Shown: positions 1 to 5,271 of the stretch, piece after piece
Position numbering within the stretch: position 1 is the first letter of the stretch
How the letters are laid out: every line of letters starts with the position of its first letter
NCBI GenBank assembly: GCA_034435675.1
Contig: DAOTWP010000192.1
Coordinates: 1-10,878, forward strand
Source of the DNA: DAOTWP01 sp034435675
GTDB taxonomy: Bacteria > Chloroflexota > Anaerolineae > Aggregatilineales > Phototrophicaceae
Length of the DNA stretch: 10,878 nucleotides
Reading direction: 5' to 3'
Notes under the pieces: generated by a model
Seen by the model: only the letters and a program-made list of their open reading frames with translations
What the model was told of the DNA's origin: nothing
Database searches by the model: none
Position numbers and translations under genes: made by a program

Positions 1-21
1 CTTCGGAGGATATTTGCGAAG
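1..21. repeat. Short inverted repeat at left edge (repeat family C)
   Basis: The first 21 bases start with CTTCG and end with CGAAG, giving 5-bp arms around an 11-base loop. Fourteen bases further on lies a copy of repeat B, so the two look like parts of one inserted mosaic. Both fall in the C-terminal coding part of the YfhO-like gene. I believe I have seen similar TTCGGAGGATA tracts dispersed in other genomes, but that is memory and unchecked. Confidence 0.35.
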
Positions 22-1618
22 TTGGGTTTTCCATGTAGGGTCGCGGCGCGCCTTGCCCTGTCATAGCGCGCAGAGCGCCGCCGCGTGTTTGCGTGCCGCG
101 TGTCCACCACAGCCAGAGCAGCACAAAACCGAGCGCCGCGCCCCACCCGGCAAACGAGCCAGTGCTGGGCGTCGCCTGCCCCAGCATATACTCCGCCGCG
201 CGATCTGCCAGCAGGGTGCTGCTCGCCAGCCCGCCGACGAGCGCGAGAATCAGCCCCAAGCCGCGCATACCGGGGCGGCGTCCCTCCGCCAGCGCCTGCG
301 CACCCAGCGCCGCCAGCAGCGCCGTGCCCAGCGCGAACAACGCCAGCCAGCGCGCCGGCACGCGGAACCAGTTGAAGCCCGGCAGCGCCGCCAGCAGCCA
401 GTACAGCGGCGTATATAAGCCCAGCGCCAGCACCAGCCCGCCCGCCGCCAGCGCCAGCCACAGCCAGCGTGCCGGATGGCGGCTGCACCACGCGCCGATG
501 ACCGCCAGCGCCAGCCCAATCACGCCGCTGTAGCCGACGAACTCGCCGAAGACCTGCGCGTCATAGCTGGGCAGCAGCCCGCGCCCGACCAGCGCCGGTT
601 CCAGCGAGAACGCGCCCGCTGCCTGTGCCGTCAGCCCGCCCGCCCGGTTGGACAGCGCGGTGAGTTCGACGGTGGGGATCAACTGCGCCGCCGCCAGCAG
701 CAGCGCCAGTCCCCCGGCAGCAATCAATATAAGGATAAACCGCGAAGGCGCAAAGGACGCCAAGGGGGCGGATGCGGAAGCATTGTCGTGCGCGGGTATC
801 TCCCTGTCGGCGTGCCGCGCCTGCCACCACCCCTGCCCGCCGCGCAGCAGCGCATAGACGCCCATGCCCACACCGGCGATGAACGCGGTCTGCGTGTGCC
901 CGGAGAGCAGTTGCAGCGCCCACGCCGCGCCCAGCAGCAGCGTCCCGATGACCGGACTCCCCCCCTGCAGAGACAATGCCTGTGCTGTCCGTCGGGAGAA
1001 TAAGAACCGCAAAGACGCAAAGTTCGCAAAGGAAGTGGATTCAGAACCGCTGTTTCGTGTGGTGACGGTAGGGTCGCGGCGTGCCTGCCCCTGCCCAGCG
1101 CTGCCCGCTGCCGTTTCCAGCAGCAGGAACAGCCACGGCAGCCACGCTATGCCCTGAAGCTGGTTGATCTGCTCAACATGCGCCCCGGCATAACCGCCCA
1201 GCCCGAACAGCGCCCCCGCCAGCAGCGCCGGCAGCACGCCGACACGCAGCGTTCGCCGCGCCAGCAGCGCCGCGCCCAGCACCGCCCATGCCACATGCAG
1301 CAGAATCTGCACGCGAATGGCATCCGGCGGGGCGAGGGGTACGGTCAGCCAGTTGGGCGGATACAGCGTGCCGACCTGCGAATCCGCCAGCAGCGGCGCG
1401 CCCATGAACAGGTCATCGCTCCACAAGGGCATTGCCCCGCTGCGCAGCGCCGCATCGCGTGCTGCCCAGTAGGGATAAAAATAGTTGTAGGTGTCGCCGC
1501 GCCCCAGAATCCAATCCGTGTACGCCAGCCGCCAGAAGAACAGCAGCGTCAGCGCAGCGGCGGCAGTGGCAAACAGCAGCAAAGGCGGTAAACGGCGCGA
1601 AGGGGTCAAGTGCAGCAT
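1..1618 (-). CDS. YfhO-like polytopic membrane protein, C-terminus cut by window edge
   Basis: One uninterrupted minus-strand frame of 539 codons begins at the ATG at 1618 and leaves the window without a stop. In-frame stops lie just upstream of that ATG, and GGGAG sits directly before it. The N-terminal region reads like the YfhO family of integral membrane proteins, relatives of glycosyltransferases that use lipid-linked sugars: G41-DTYNYFYPYW, then PLW around 64-66, then a LYPPNW motif at 85-90. Later come QLIPTVEL near 312-319 and a PLYWLLAALPGFNWFRVPAR stretch near 404-422. I see roughly twelve hydrophobic segments, beginning at residues 11-31, 101-121 and 127-147. Three hydrophilic loops (about 173-222, 270-293 and 510-539) contain dispersed repeats read in frame. 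Upstream in the same direction is a GT2 glycosyltransferase, so a role in polysaccharide or glycolipid assembly is likely. The substrate cannot be read. The class call is fairly sure; the exact activity is not. Confidence 0.82.
   Translation of the reverse strand, partial: MLHLTPSRRLPPLLLFATAAAALTLLFFWRLAYTDWILGRGDTYNYFYPYWAARDAALRSGAMPLWSDDLFMGAPLLADSQVGTLYPPNWLTVPLAPPDAIRVQILLHVAWAVLGAALLARRTLRVGVLPALLAGALFGLGGYAGAHVEQINQLQGIAWLPWLFLLLETAAGSAGQGQARRDPTVTTRNSGSESTSFANFASLRFLFSRRTAQALSLQGGSPVIGTLLLGAAWALQLLSGHTQTAFIAGVGMGVYALLRGGQGWWQARHADREIPAHDNASASAPLASFAPSRFILILIAAGGLALLLAAAQLIPTVELTALSNRAGGLTAQAAGAFSLEPALVGRGLLPSYDAQVFGEFVGYSGVIGLALAVIGAWCSRHPARWLWLALAAGGLVLALGLYTPLYWLLAALPGFNWFRVPARWLALFALGTALLAALGAQALAEGRRPGMRGLGLILALVGGLASSTLLADRAAEYMLGQATPSTGSFAGWGAALGFVLLWLWWTRGTQTRGGALRAMTGQGAPRPYMENPTSQISSE
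35..60 (+). repeat. Dispersed repeat B, copy 1 (GTAGGGTCGCGGC type)
   Basis: This 26-base tract matches the tract at 1068-1093 at 23 of 26 positions, and it shares its GTAGGG start with the hairpin at 1690-1718. It lies inside the YfhO-like gene and is translated there on the minus strand as a short Gly/Pro/Arg-rich stretch. It therefore behaves as an insert tolerated in a hydrophilic tail. Confidence 0.6.
738..767 (+). repeat. Dispersed repeat A, copy 1 (CGCAAAG units), in frame inside CDS
   Basis: The core GGCGCAAAGGACGCCAAGG follows AACCGCGA and belongs to the same CGCAAAG-unit family as 1002-1035 and 1747-1774, in the same orientation. On the minus strand it is read in frame as A-S-F-A-P-S-R-F, just before a transmembrane segment of the YfhO-like protein. 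The loop around it (about residues 270-293) is hydrophilic, so the insert does not disturb a membrane helix. Confidence 0.65.
1002..1035 (+). repeat. Dispersed repeat A, copy 2 (CGCAAAG units), in frame inside CDS
   Basis: Three CGCAAAG units in a row (ACCGCAAAGACGCAAAG, then TTCGCAAAGGA) form the clearest copy of the family. Read on the minus strand it gives A-N-F-A-S-L-R-F, in the same reading frame as copy 1. Thirty-two bases further on lies repeat B copy 2. Together they account for most of an extra hydrophilic loop of about 50 residues in the YfhO-like protein. Confidence 0.7.
1068..1093 (+). repeat. Dispersed repeat B, copy 2, in frame inside CDS
   Basis: GTAGGGTCGCGGC is shared exactly with copy 1 at 35-60, and the whole 26 bases agree at 23 positions. 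Here it is read on the minus strand one base out of phase relative to copy 1 (Q-A-R-R-D-P-T), yet the host frame stays open. This is what one expects of an inserted non-coding element rather than a protein motif. Confidence 0.65.
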
Positions 1619-1689
1619 TCTCCCGACTGGGTTGTCTGAACCGCAACGTGGTGCATCCGACAAAACGCCTATAAAACATGTCTGCTGTT

Positions 1690-1718
1690 GTAGGGGCGGG
1701 TCTCAGACCTGCCCCTAC
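1690..1718. repeat. Repeat B, copy 3: near-perfect 29-base hairpin between the GT2 and YfhO-like genes
   Basis: GTAGGGGCGGGTCT and AGACCTGCCCCTAC are separated by a single base. Thirteen of 14 arm positions form Watson-Crick pairs and the other is a possible G-U pair. It lies in the 181-base gap between the glycosyltransferase stop and the YfhO-like start, with repeat A copy 3 beside it. In RNA it would be a strong stem. It could slow or partly end transcription between the two genes, but no T-run follows directly. Confidence 0.75.
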
Positions 1719-1746
1719 GCGGAAACGACTGCAATTTACCGGATGT

Positions 1747-1774
1747 ACCAAAAGGCGCAAAGCTCGCAAAGAAA
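1747..1774 (+). repeat. Dispersed repeat A, copy 3 (intergenic)
   Basis: AAAGGCGCAAAGCTCGCAAAG is the third CGCAAAG-unit tract, in the same orientation as the copies at 738-767 and 1002-1035. It lies between the glycosyltransferase and the YfhO-like gene, 28 bases from the repeat B hairpin. The A-plus-B pairing is therefore found both inside a gene and between genes. Confidence 0.65.
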
Positions 1775-1799
1775 TATCCCGGCAGGTGGTCCGCGTGAA

Positions 1800-2639
1800 T
1801 CACCCGTCCATCTCCGCCCCGCGCAGGCGGCGTTTTGCCCACATGCCCCACAGCAGCGGGCGTGACAGTCCCCACAGCAGCGCCCAGCCCGCCGCACCGT
1901 GATGCCTGCGCGTGTAAACCAGCAGATCGCGGAAGTAGACCTGTGTCGCCAGCCATGTGCGCGTGGCTGCTTTCTCGCGGTGCGTGATCTGCGCGTCTGC
2001 GACGTAGCGGAATTTCGCGCCGCGCCGCCGCCGCGCCAGGTCATCCTCCGGGTAGTAGAGCAGCAGATCGTCCGCCAGCCGCAGCGCCCCGCGCCGGAAC
2101 AGCAGGCACGACCCCGGCAGCACCTCCACATCGCGCCCTGTGCTGCGCTCCCAGTCCGCGTACCAGTGCCGCGCATTCGCCCGCCGCACCAGCGGGCGCA
2201 GCAGCAGCAGCGGCGTATGCTTCAGCAGCAGGTAGGCGTAAGTCGGAATGCGCGAGCAGGTGCGCTGGACGCTGCCGTCAGGATAGCGCAGCTGCGCGGT
2301 GCAGCCGGTGTAGTCGGGATGTTCATCCATGAAGGCGACCAGCGTGCCCAGCGCGTCCGGCGTCACGACGGTATCGGGATTGAGCAGCAGCACATAGTCG
2401 CCTGCCGCCGCGTCAATGCCCAGGTTGTTGCCGCCGCAGAACCACGTATTGTGTGCCTGTGCCAGCAGCCGCACAGCAGGGAATTCTGCTGCTACCATCG
2501 CGGCGCTGCCATCGCGGCTGGCGTTGTCCACGACGATGACCTCGGCGGGCAGCGAACTGCCTTGCAGCGCTTGCAGGCAGGCGCGCAGGTCTTCGCGTGT
2601 GTTGTAGTTGACGATGACGACCGACAGACGCGGCAGCAT
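1800..2639 (-). CDS. GT2 family glycosyltransferase (rhamnosyltransferase/WbbL-like)
   Basis: This 279-residue protein has the N-terminal fold of family 2 glycosyltransferases. It shows VVIVNYNT (7-14), VVDNASRDGS (36-45), the N-T-x-F-x-G-G-N-N-x-G signature (64-74), and LLLNPDT (84-90) as the nucleotide-sugar and metal site. An acceptor-side PGSCLLFRR (175-183) and the acidic P-E-D-D-L (197-201) follow. The closest family group transfers rhamnose or related sugars onto cell-surface glycans; the sugar itself is inference. The C-terminus (about 245-267) has a hydrophobic, tryptophan-rich stretch that may touch the membrane. The ATG at 2639 is the only plausible start, because an in-frame TAA lies seven codons upstream. 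A GGAG is present but about 14 bases away, which is long. Downstream in the same direction is the YfhO-like membrane protein, so both may build one surface polysaccharide. Confidence 0.9.
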   Translation of the reverse strand: MLPRLSVVIVNYNTREDLRACLQALQGSSLPAEVIVVDNASRDGSAAMVAAEFPAVRLLAQAHNTWFCGGNNLGIDAAAGDYVLLLNPDTVVTPDALGTLVAFMDEHPDYTGCTAQLRYPDGSVQRTCSRIPTYAYLLLKHTPLLLLRPLVRRANARHWYADWERSTGRDVEVLPGSCLLFRRGALRLADDLLLYYPEDDLARRRRGAKFRYVADAQITHREKAATRTWLATQVYFRDLLVYTRRHHGAAGWALLWGLSRPLLWGMWAKRRLRGAEMDG

Positions 2640-2678
2640 AAGTCCGTGTAGTGCTCCTTAGCGCAATCTTCCGCGAGG

Positions 2679-2707
2679 ATTGTAACCGCACAACCGCGCC
2701 GTTTACA
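2679..2707 (-). promoter_or_regulatory. Possible promoter of the glycosyltransferase gene
   Basis: On the minus strand TACAAT (2679-2684) fits a -10 box at five of six positions. Seventeen bases upstream is TGTAAA, which matches a -35 box only weakly (three of six). The -10 box is 40 bases before the ATG at 2639. Confidence 0.35.
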
Positions 2708-2859
2708 CCCCGGTGATGCCCTGCCCAGCAGTAAAATGCCTGCCTGCATCCTGCTGCTGCCGGTCATCTGGAAGCTGTTACGGCAGGGCAAGCGCCAGCA
2801 GCGCCGCGCCCCGATAATGCCATTTTGCGCCCCCTGCCCCTGCCGTTGCGCGCTGACTC

Positions 2860-2877
2860 AACCCGGCATGCGGGGTT
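2860..2877. promoter_or_regulatory. Near-palindrome, possible operator upstream of the oxidoreductase
   Basis: AACCCGGCATGCGGGGTT reads the same on both strands except for one mismatched pair, centred on GCATGC. It lies about 90 bases before the start of the oxidoreductase gene. The position and symmetry suit a dimeric regulator's binding site. No regulator is identified, and chance is possible in GC-rich DNA. Confidence 0.3.
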
Positions 2878-2964
2878 ACGATTCAGGGTGAAGTGTCGTT
2901 TAAACGGGCACACGGGGTGCGCTCACCGCGCGATCACCCCATCTGATCTGAAAGGATCCGCTTT

Positions 2965-3588
2965 ATGGCAACCGCTGACACGAAAACGCCGGCTCCTGCT
3001 GCCACCAATCTGGAATGGGTGCGGCAGGGGTTCAAAACATTCAACAAAGTGATGCTGTTCAACTGGCGGCTGGGGTTGGGCAGGTGGATGAGCTTTGCGC
3101 CGCACACGCTGGGGCGCTATATGGTCATTTTGCACACCGGGCGCAAGAGCGGCTTGCAGCGCCGCACGCCGGTGAACTATGCCGAGATTGACGGTGAAAT
3201 CTACTGCACGGCAGGTTTTGGCAGCATTTCCGACTGGTATCGCAATATTCGGGCAAACCCGGAGGTCGAATTGTGGCTGCCGAACGGGCGCTGGAAAGCC
3301 ATTGCGGAAGAGATCACCGGGCAGCCCGGCGAACTGGCGATCCTGCGCGAAGTCCTGCTCAACAGCGGCTTTGCGGCGCGGGCAGCAGGCATCAACCCGC
3401 GCACGCTGGATGATGCTACACTGGCGGCACGCGCAGCCGATTACCGCCTGATGCATTTGCGCCGGGTGGATCCGGTCACGGGACCGGGCGGACCGGGCGA
3501 TCTGGTGTGGGTCTGGCAAGTGGTGGGCACAGTGCTGCCACCGCTGATCACGCTGGTTGTGCGGCGCAGACGGCGCAAAGCGCACTGA
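2965..3588 (+). CDS. Nitroreductase-family deazaflavin (F420)-dependent oxidoreductase (DUF385/Ddn-like)
   Basis: This 207-residue protein carries the Ddn-like core. It has Y52-MVILHTGRKSG (52-63) followed by R-R-T-P-V-N-Y (66-72), and then W91-Y-R-N-I-R-A-N-P-E-V-E-L. The core is a split beta-barrel. Characterised members bind coenzyme F420, some bind related flavins, and they reduce varied organic substrates. Known family knowledge supports the fold and the likely cofactor; the substrate is unknown. A proline/alanine-rich N-terminal 15 residues precedes the fold. At the C-terminus a hydrophobic stretch (about 181-199) is followed by an R/K-rich end (200-206), which looks like a tail anchor or a membrane-touching helix. 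AGGA sits eight bases before the ATG. The gene stands alone on the plus strand, convergent with the methyl-accepting-type gene. Confidence 0.85.
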   Translation: MATADTKTPAPAATNLEWVRQGFKTFNKVMLFNWRLGLGRWMSFAPHTLGRYMVILHTGRKSGLQRRTPVNYAEIDGEIYCTAGFGSISDWYRNIRANPEVELWLPNGRWKAIAEEITGQPGELAILREVLLNSGFAARAAGINPRTLDDATLAARAADYRLMHLRRVDPVTGPGGPGDLVWVWQVVGTVLPPLITLVVRRRRRKAH

Positions 3589-3634
3589 GCACAGCAGGGT
3601 AATCTTCAGGCAGAGAATGGGATTGGCAAGGTAG

Positions 3635-3691
3635 ACGGCTGAGCGGCTGACGCGGAATCAGCGGTTCCTGCGGTGCGGGGCGTTCAGCCGT
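3635..3691. terminator. Inverted repeats between two convergent genes, possible terminator
   Basis: ACGGCTGA (3635-3642) pairs with TCAGCCGT (3684-3691). Inside it GCTGA (3646-3650) pairs with TCAGC (3658-3662). The outer arm overlaps the stop codon of the minus-strand gene. The site lies where the oxidoreductase and methyl-accepting-type genes converge, so a bidirectional terminator is reasonable. No T-run is seen on either side, which makes it weak. Confidence 0.3.
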
Positions 3692-4694
3692 TACTCATGC
3701 TGCCCGCCCTGTCTGCGGCTGCGCCGCCGCCGGGGTCGCCGCCCACCGTTGACTGCAAATCTGCCGCCAGCCGGGTCAGGTTGGTCGAAATCGTCTCAAA
3801 CATGCGCGCGCTGGCGACATTCTGCGCTGTAATGCGGTCAATGCGTTCAATGCTGATGGCAATCTGCTCCATGCCGCCCGCCTGATCGCGGATGGCATCA
3901 AAAATGCCGTTGACCTCTGCCTGCGAACGCAGCACGCTGCTGCTCAGTTCTTCGATGACTAACTGTGTTGCCTGGGTCAGCGTCAGCCCGGTATCCACAC
4001 GCTGCATACCCGCGTCCGCCTTCTCCACCGCCTGTGCAATCGCCTCCTGAATTTCCGCCAGAATCGCGCGCACCTGCGCCGCCGCACGGGTGGACTGCCC
4101 CGCCAGGGTGCGCACTTCCTCTGCCACCACCGCAAAGCCGCGCCCCTGCGCGCCCGCCCGCGCCGCCTCAATCGAGGCGTTTAGCGCCAGCAGATTCGAC
4201 TGCGTGGCGATTTCGCTGACGGAAGCAATGATGTCGTCCACACGACGGGTAAAATCGCCCATCGTGATGATGGTGCGGGCAATCGCTTCGACCTGTGTGC
4301 GAATATCCTCAATCCCGGCAATTGCGCGGGCAATCGCTTCCTGTCCACGTTCAGAAGCGTCGGCGGTTTCTTTCGCCCGGCGGGTCATCGAGCGCGCCTG
4401 CTCGTCCACCTGCTCGGACAGCAGCAGAAAATCATCCAGCCGGTGGTGCGCCTCCTGAATGAGCTTGACCTGCTCTTCCGCGCCGGATGCCTGCTGTTCA
4501 ATTACGCTGGTGATGGCGGCGGCGGCGCGCACCAGCCCATCAGAGGTGACCTGTAAACGGGTGTCCAGTGCCTCGGTGTCTGCATCTGGCGTGGACTGCT
4601 GCGGCAGGATTTGCCCTGCTGCGCTGCGCTGCCACCAGCGGCGCAGGGGGGCGAAAAAGCCGGTTGAAGGGCGCTTTGGGCTGCTGTTGGTCAT
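3684..4694 (-). CDS. Soluble methyl-accepting chemotaxis-type signalling protein without sensor domain
   Basis: I place the start at the ATG at 4694: GGAG sits six bases upstream, and a TATAAT box lies 78 bases upstream. A longer frame starting at 4763 would begin only 9 bases past that -10 box and is less likely. The 336-residue product is almost all coiled coil. The hairpin tip is canonical for these receptors: S160-E-I-A-T-Q-S-N-L-L-A-L-N-A-S-I-E-A-A-R-A-G, then G-R-G-F-A-V-V-A-E-E-V-R near 184-195. The family passes signals to CheA/CheW kinases. I see no transmembrane helix and no ligand-binding domain. A cationic, aromatic N-terminal stretch (F13-F-A-P-L-R-R-W-W-Q-R) could hold it to the membrane surface. 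No C-terminal receptor pentapeptide is present. Its upstream neighbour is a CheY-like regulator; no CheA or CheW lies in the window. Confidence 0.85.
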   Translation of the reverse strand: MTNSSPKRPSTGFFAPLRRWWQRSAAGQILPQQSTPDADTEALDTRLQVTSDGLVRAAAAITSVIEQQASGAEEQVKLIQEAHHRLDDFLLLSEQVDEQARSMTRRAKETADASERGQEAIARAIAGIEDIRTQVEAIARTIITMGDFTRRVDDIIASVSEIATQSNLLALNASIEAARAGAQGRGFAVVAEEVRTLAGQSTRAAAQVRAILAEIQEAIAQAVEKADAGMQRVDTGLTLTQATQLVIEELSSSVLRSQAEVNGIFDAIRDQAGGMEQIAISIERIDRITAQNVASARMFETISTNLTRLAADLQSTVGGDPGGGAAADRAGSMSNG

Positions 4695-4700
4695 CCGGTT

Positions 4701-4704
4701 CTCC
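4701..4704 (-). promoter_or_regulatory. Ribosome binding site deciding the start at 4694
   Basis: GGAG on the minus strand stands six bases before the ATG at 4694. It supports this ATG over the in-frame ATG at 4763, which sits next to the promoter. Confidence 0.6.
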
Positions 4705-4771
4705 ACGCTTAACGAGCATCCGGTCAATCGGGGCGGGCTGGCGTCCTGACCAGCACTGCCCATGCTTCCCC

Positions 4772-4777
4772 ATTATA
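4772..4777 (-). promoter_or_regulatory. -10 box for the methyl-accepting-type gene
   Basis: TATAAT matches the -10 consensus exactly on the minus strand and is followed by GGGG. It lies in the gap between the response regulator and the methyl-accepting-type gene, so the latter may have its own transcript. I see no convincing -35 box. Confidence 0.5.
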
Positions 4778-4804
4778 GCCCGTTTCGTTGCGCACGCCTG
4801 CGTA

Positions 4805-4819
4805 AGTTGTTCAACAACT
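4805..4819. promoter_or_regulatory. 15-base perfect inverted repeat at the response regulator stop codon
   Basis: AGTTGTT and AACAACT flank a single C. The repeat overlaps the TAG stop of the response regulator and lies about 28 bases upstream of the TATAAT box of the next gene. That position suits an operator or activator site. With a one-base loop and few G-C pairs it makes a poor terminator. Confidence 0.4.
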
Positions 4820-5186
4820 ACGCTTCGAGCACGCTGGCGGTAAGCATGACCAGATGTTTGGGGCTGACCGGCTTAACGAGAATATGGTCAATGACGAAGC
4901 CATCCAGCCCGTCTTCAGAGGTATACGCCTTTGCGGAGACGACAATCACCCTTGTGCGGGCGTATTTGGGTGCGTTGTGGATCACCCGCAGCACATCCGC
5001 CCCGCGCCCGTCGGGCAAATCGAGATCCAGCACGATCAAATCAGGCGCTTCCTCGTGGTTGGCGAGCACTTCAATCGCCTGCTGCACACTCAGCGCGGGC
5101 TTCACGCTGTAGTTTGCCTTTTCAAGCCGCCGGGCGAACATCTCGTTCAGATCGGCGTGATCTTCAACGACCAGAATATAGCCCAT
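4818..5186 (-). CDS. Single-domain CheY-like response regulator
   Basis: The 122 residues make one receiver domain and nothing more. All phosphorylation residues are visible: the acidic pair E8-D9, the phosphate-accepting D54 within L-I-V-L-D-L, S84 (in V-V-S-A-K) and K105 (in V-K-P). A stand-alone receiver acts by binding a partner protein when phosphorylated, as CheY does with the flagellar switch or as a phosphate shuttle in a relay. It has no output domain. The gene is 123 bases upstream of a methyl-accepting-type gene in the same direction, so the two are probably one signalling unit. The partner kinase is not in the window. A GGGGGTGA stretch lies a few bases before the ATG. A promoter candidate is at 5219-5247. 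Confidence 0.93.
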   Translation of the reverse strand: MGYILVVEDHADLNEMFARRLEKANYSVKPALSVQQAIEVLANHEEAPDLIVLDLDLPDGRGADVLRVIHNAPKYARTRVIVVSAKAYTSEDGLDGFVIDHILVKPVSPKHLVMLTASVLEA

Positions 5187-5218
5187 CAGGTCACCCCCGC
5201 TGTTAGGTCTTCAGCCTC

Positions 5219-5247
5219 ATCTTATTGAGAAATTACATTTGAGGCAA
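5219..5247 (-). promoter_or_regulatory. Probable promoter of the response regulator gene
   Basis: On the minus strand TTGCCT (5242-5247) and TAAGAT (5219-5224) match the -35 and -10 boxes at four of six positions each, with an exact 17-base spacer. The spacer is AT-rich, unlike its surroundings. The -10 box is 33 bases upstream of the ATG at 5186. Confidence 0.45.
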
Positions 5248-5271
5248 CCAGCAAGCCACAGCCCGCCGCGC

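Larger units (their letters stand above)
2640..2964. other. 325-base divergent intergenic region
   Basis: This region lies between the minus-strand glycosyltransferase and the plus-strand oxidoreductase. I find no gene in it. It holds a possible minus-strand promoter (2679-2707) and an 18-base near-palindrome (2860-2877). The plus gene has AGGA at 2953-2956, eight bases before its ATG. The middle, about 2710-2850, is GC-rich with CTGCC/GCAGG tracts, and I cannot assign anything to it. Confidence 0.5.

Noticed and set aside
561..1029. Several short overlapping minus-strand frames, suggesting a broken or frameshifted gene
   Set aside because: A different minus-strand frame is open without interruption from 1618 to the left edge and reads as a YfhO-like protein, with codon count and coordinates agreeing exactly. 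The gene is not broken.
738..1774. CGCAAAG repeats as a CRISPR array
   Set aside because: Only three copies lie hundreds of bases apart, with no regular spacers and no cas genes, and two copies are inside a coding frame.
1899..2651. Plus-strand frame of 250 codons
   Set aside because: Antisense to the GT2 glycosyltransferase; the product is rich in Gln, Arg and Ala with no motif.
2923..3585. Minus-strand frame of 220 codons
   Set aside because: Antisense to the oxidoreductase, whose family motifs are clear.
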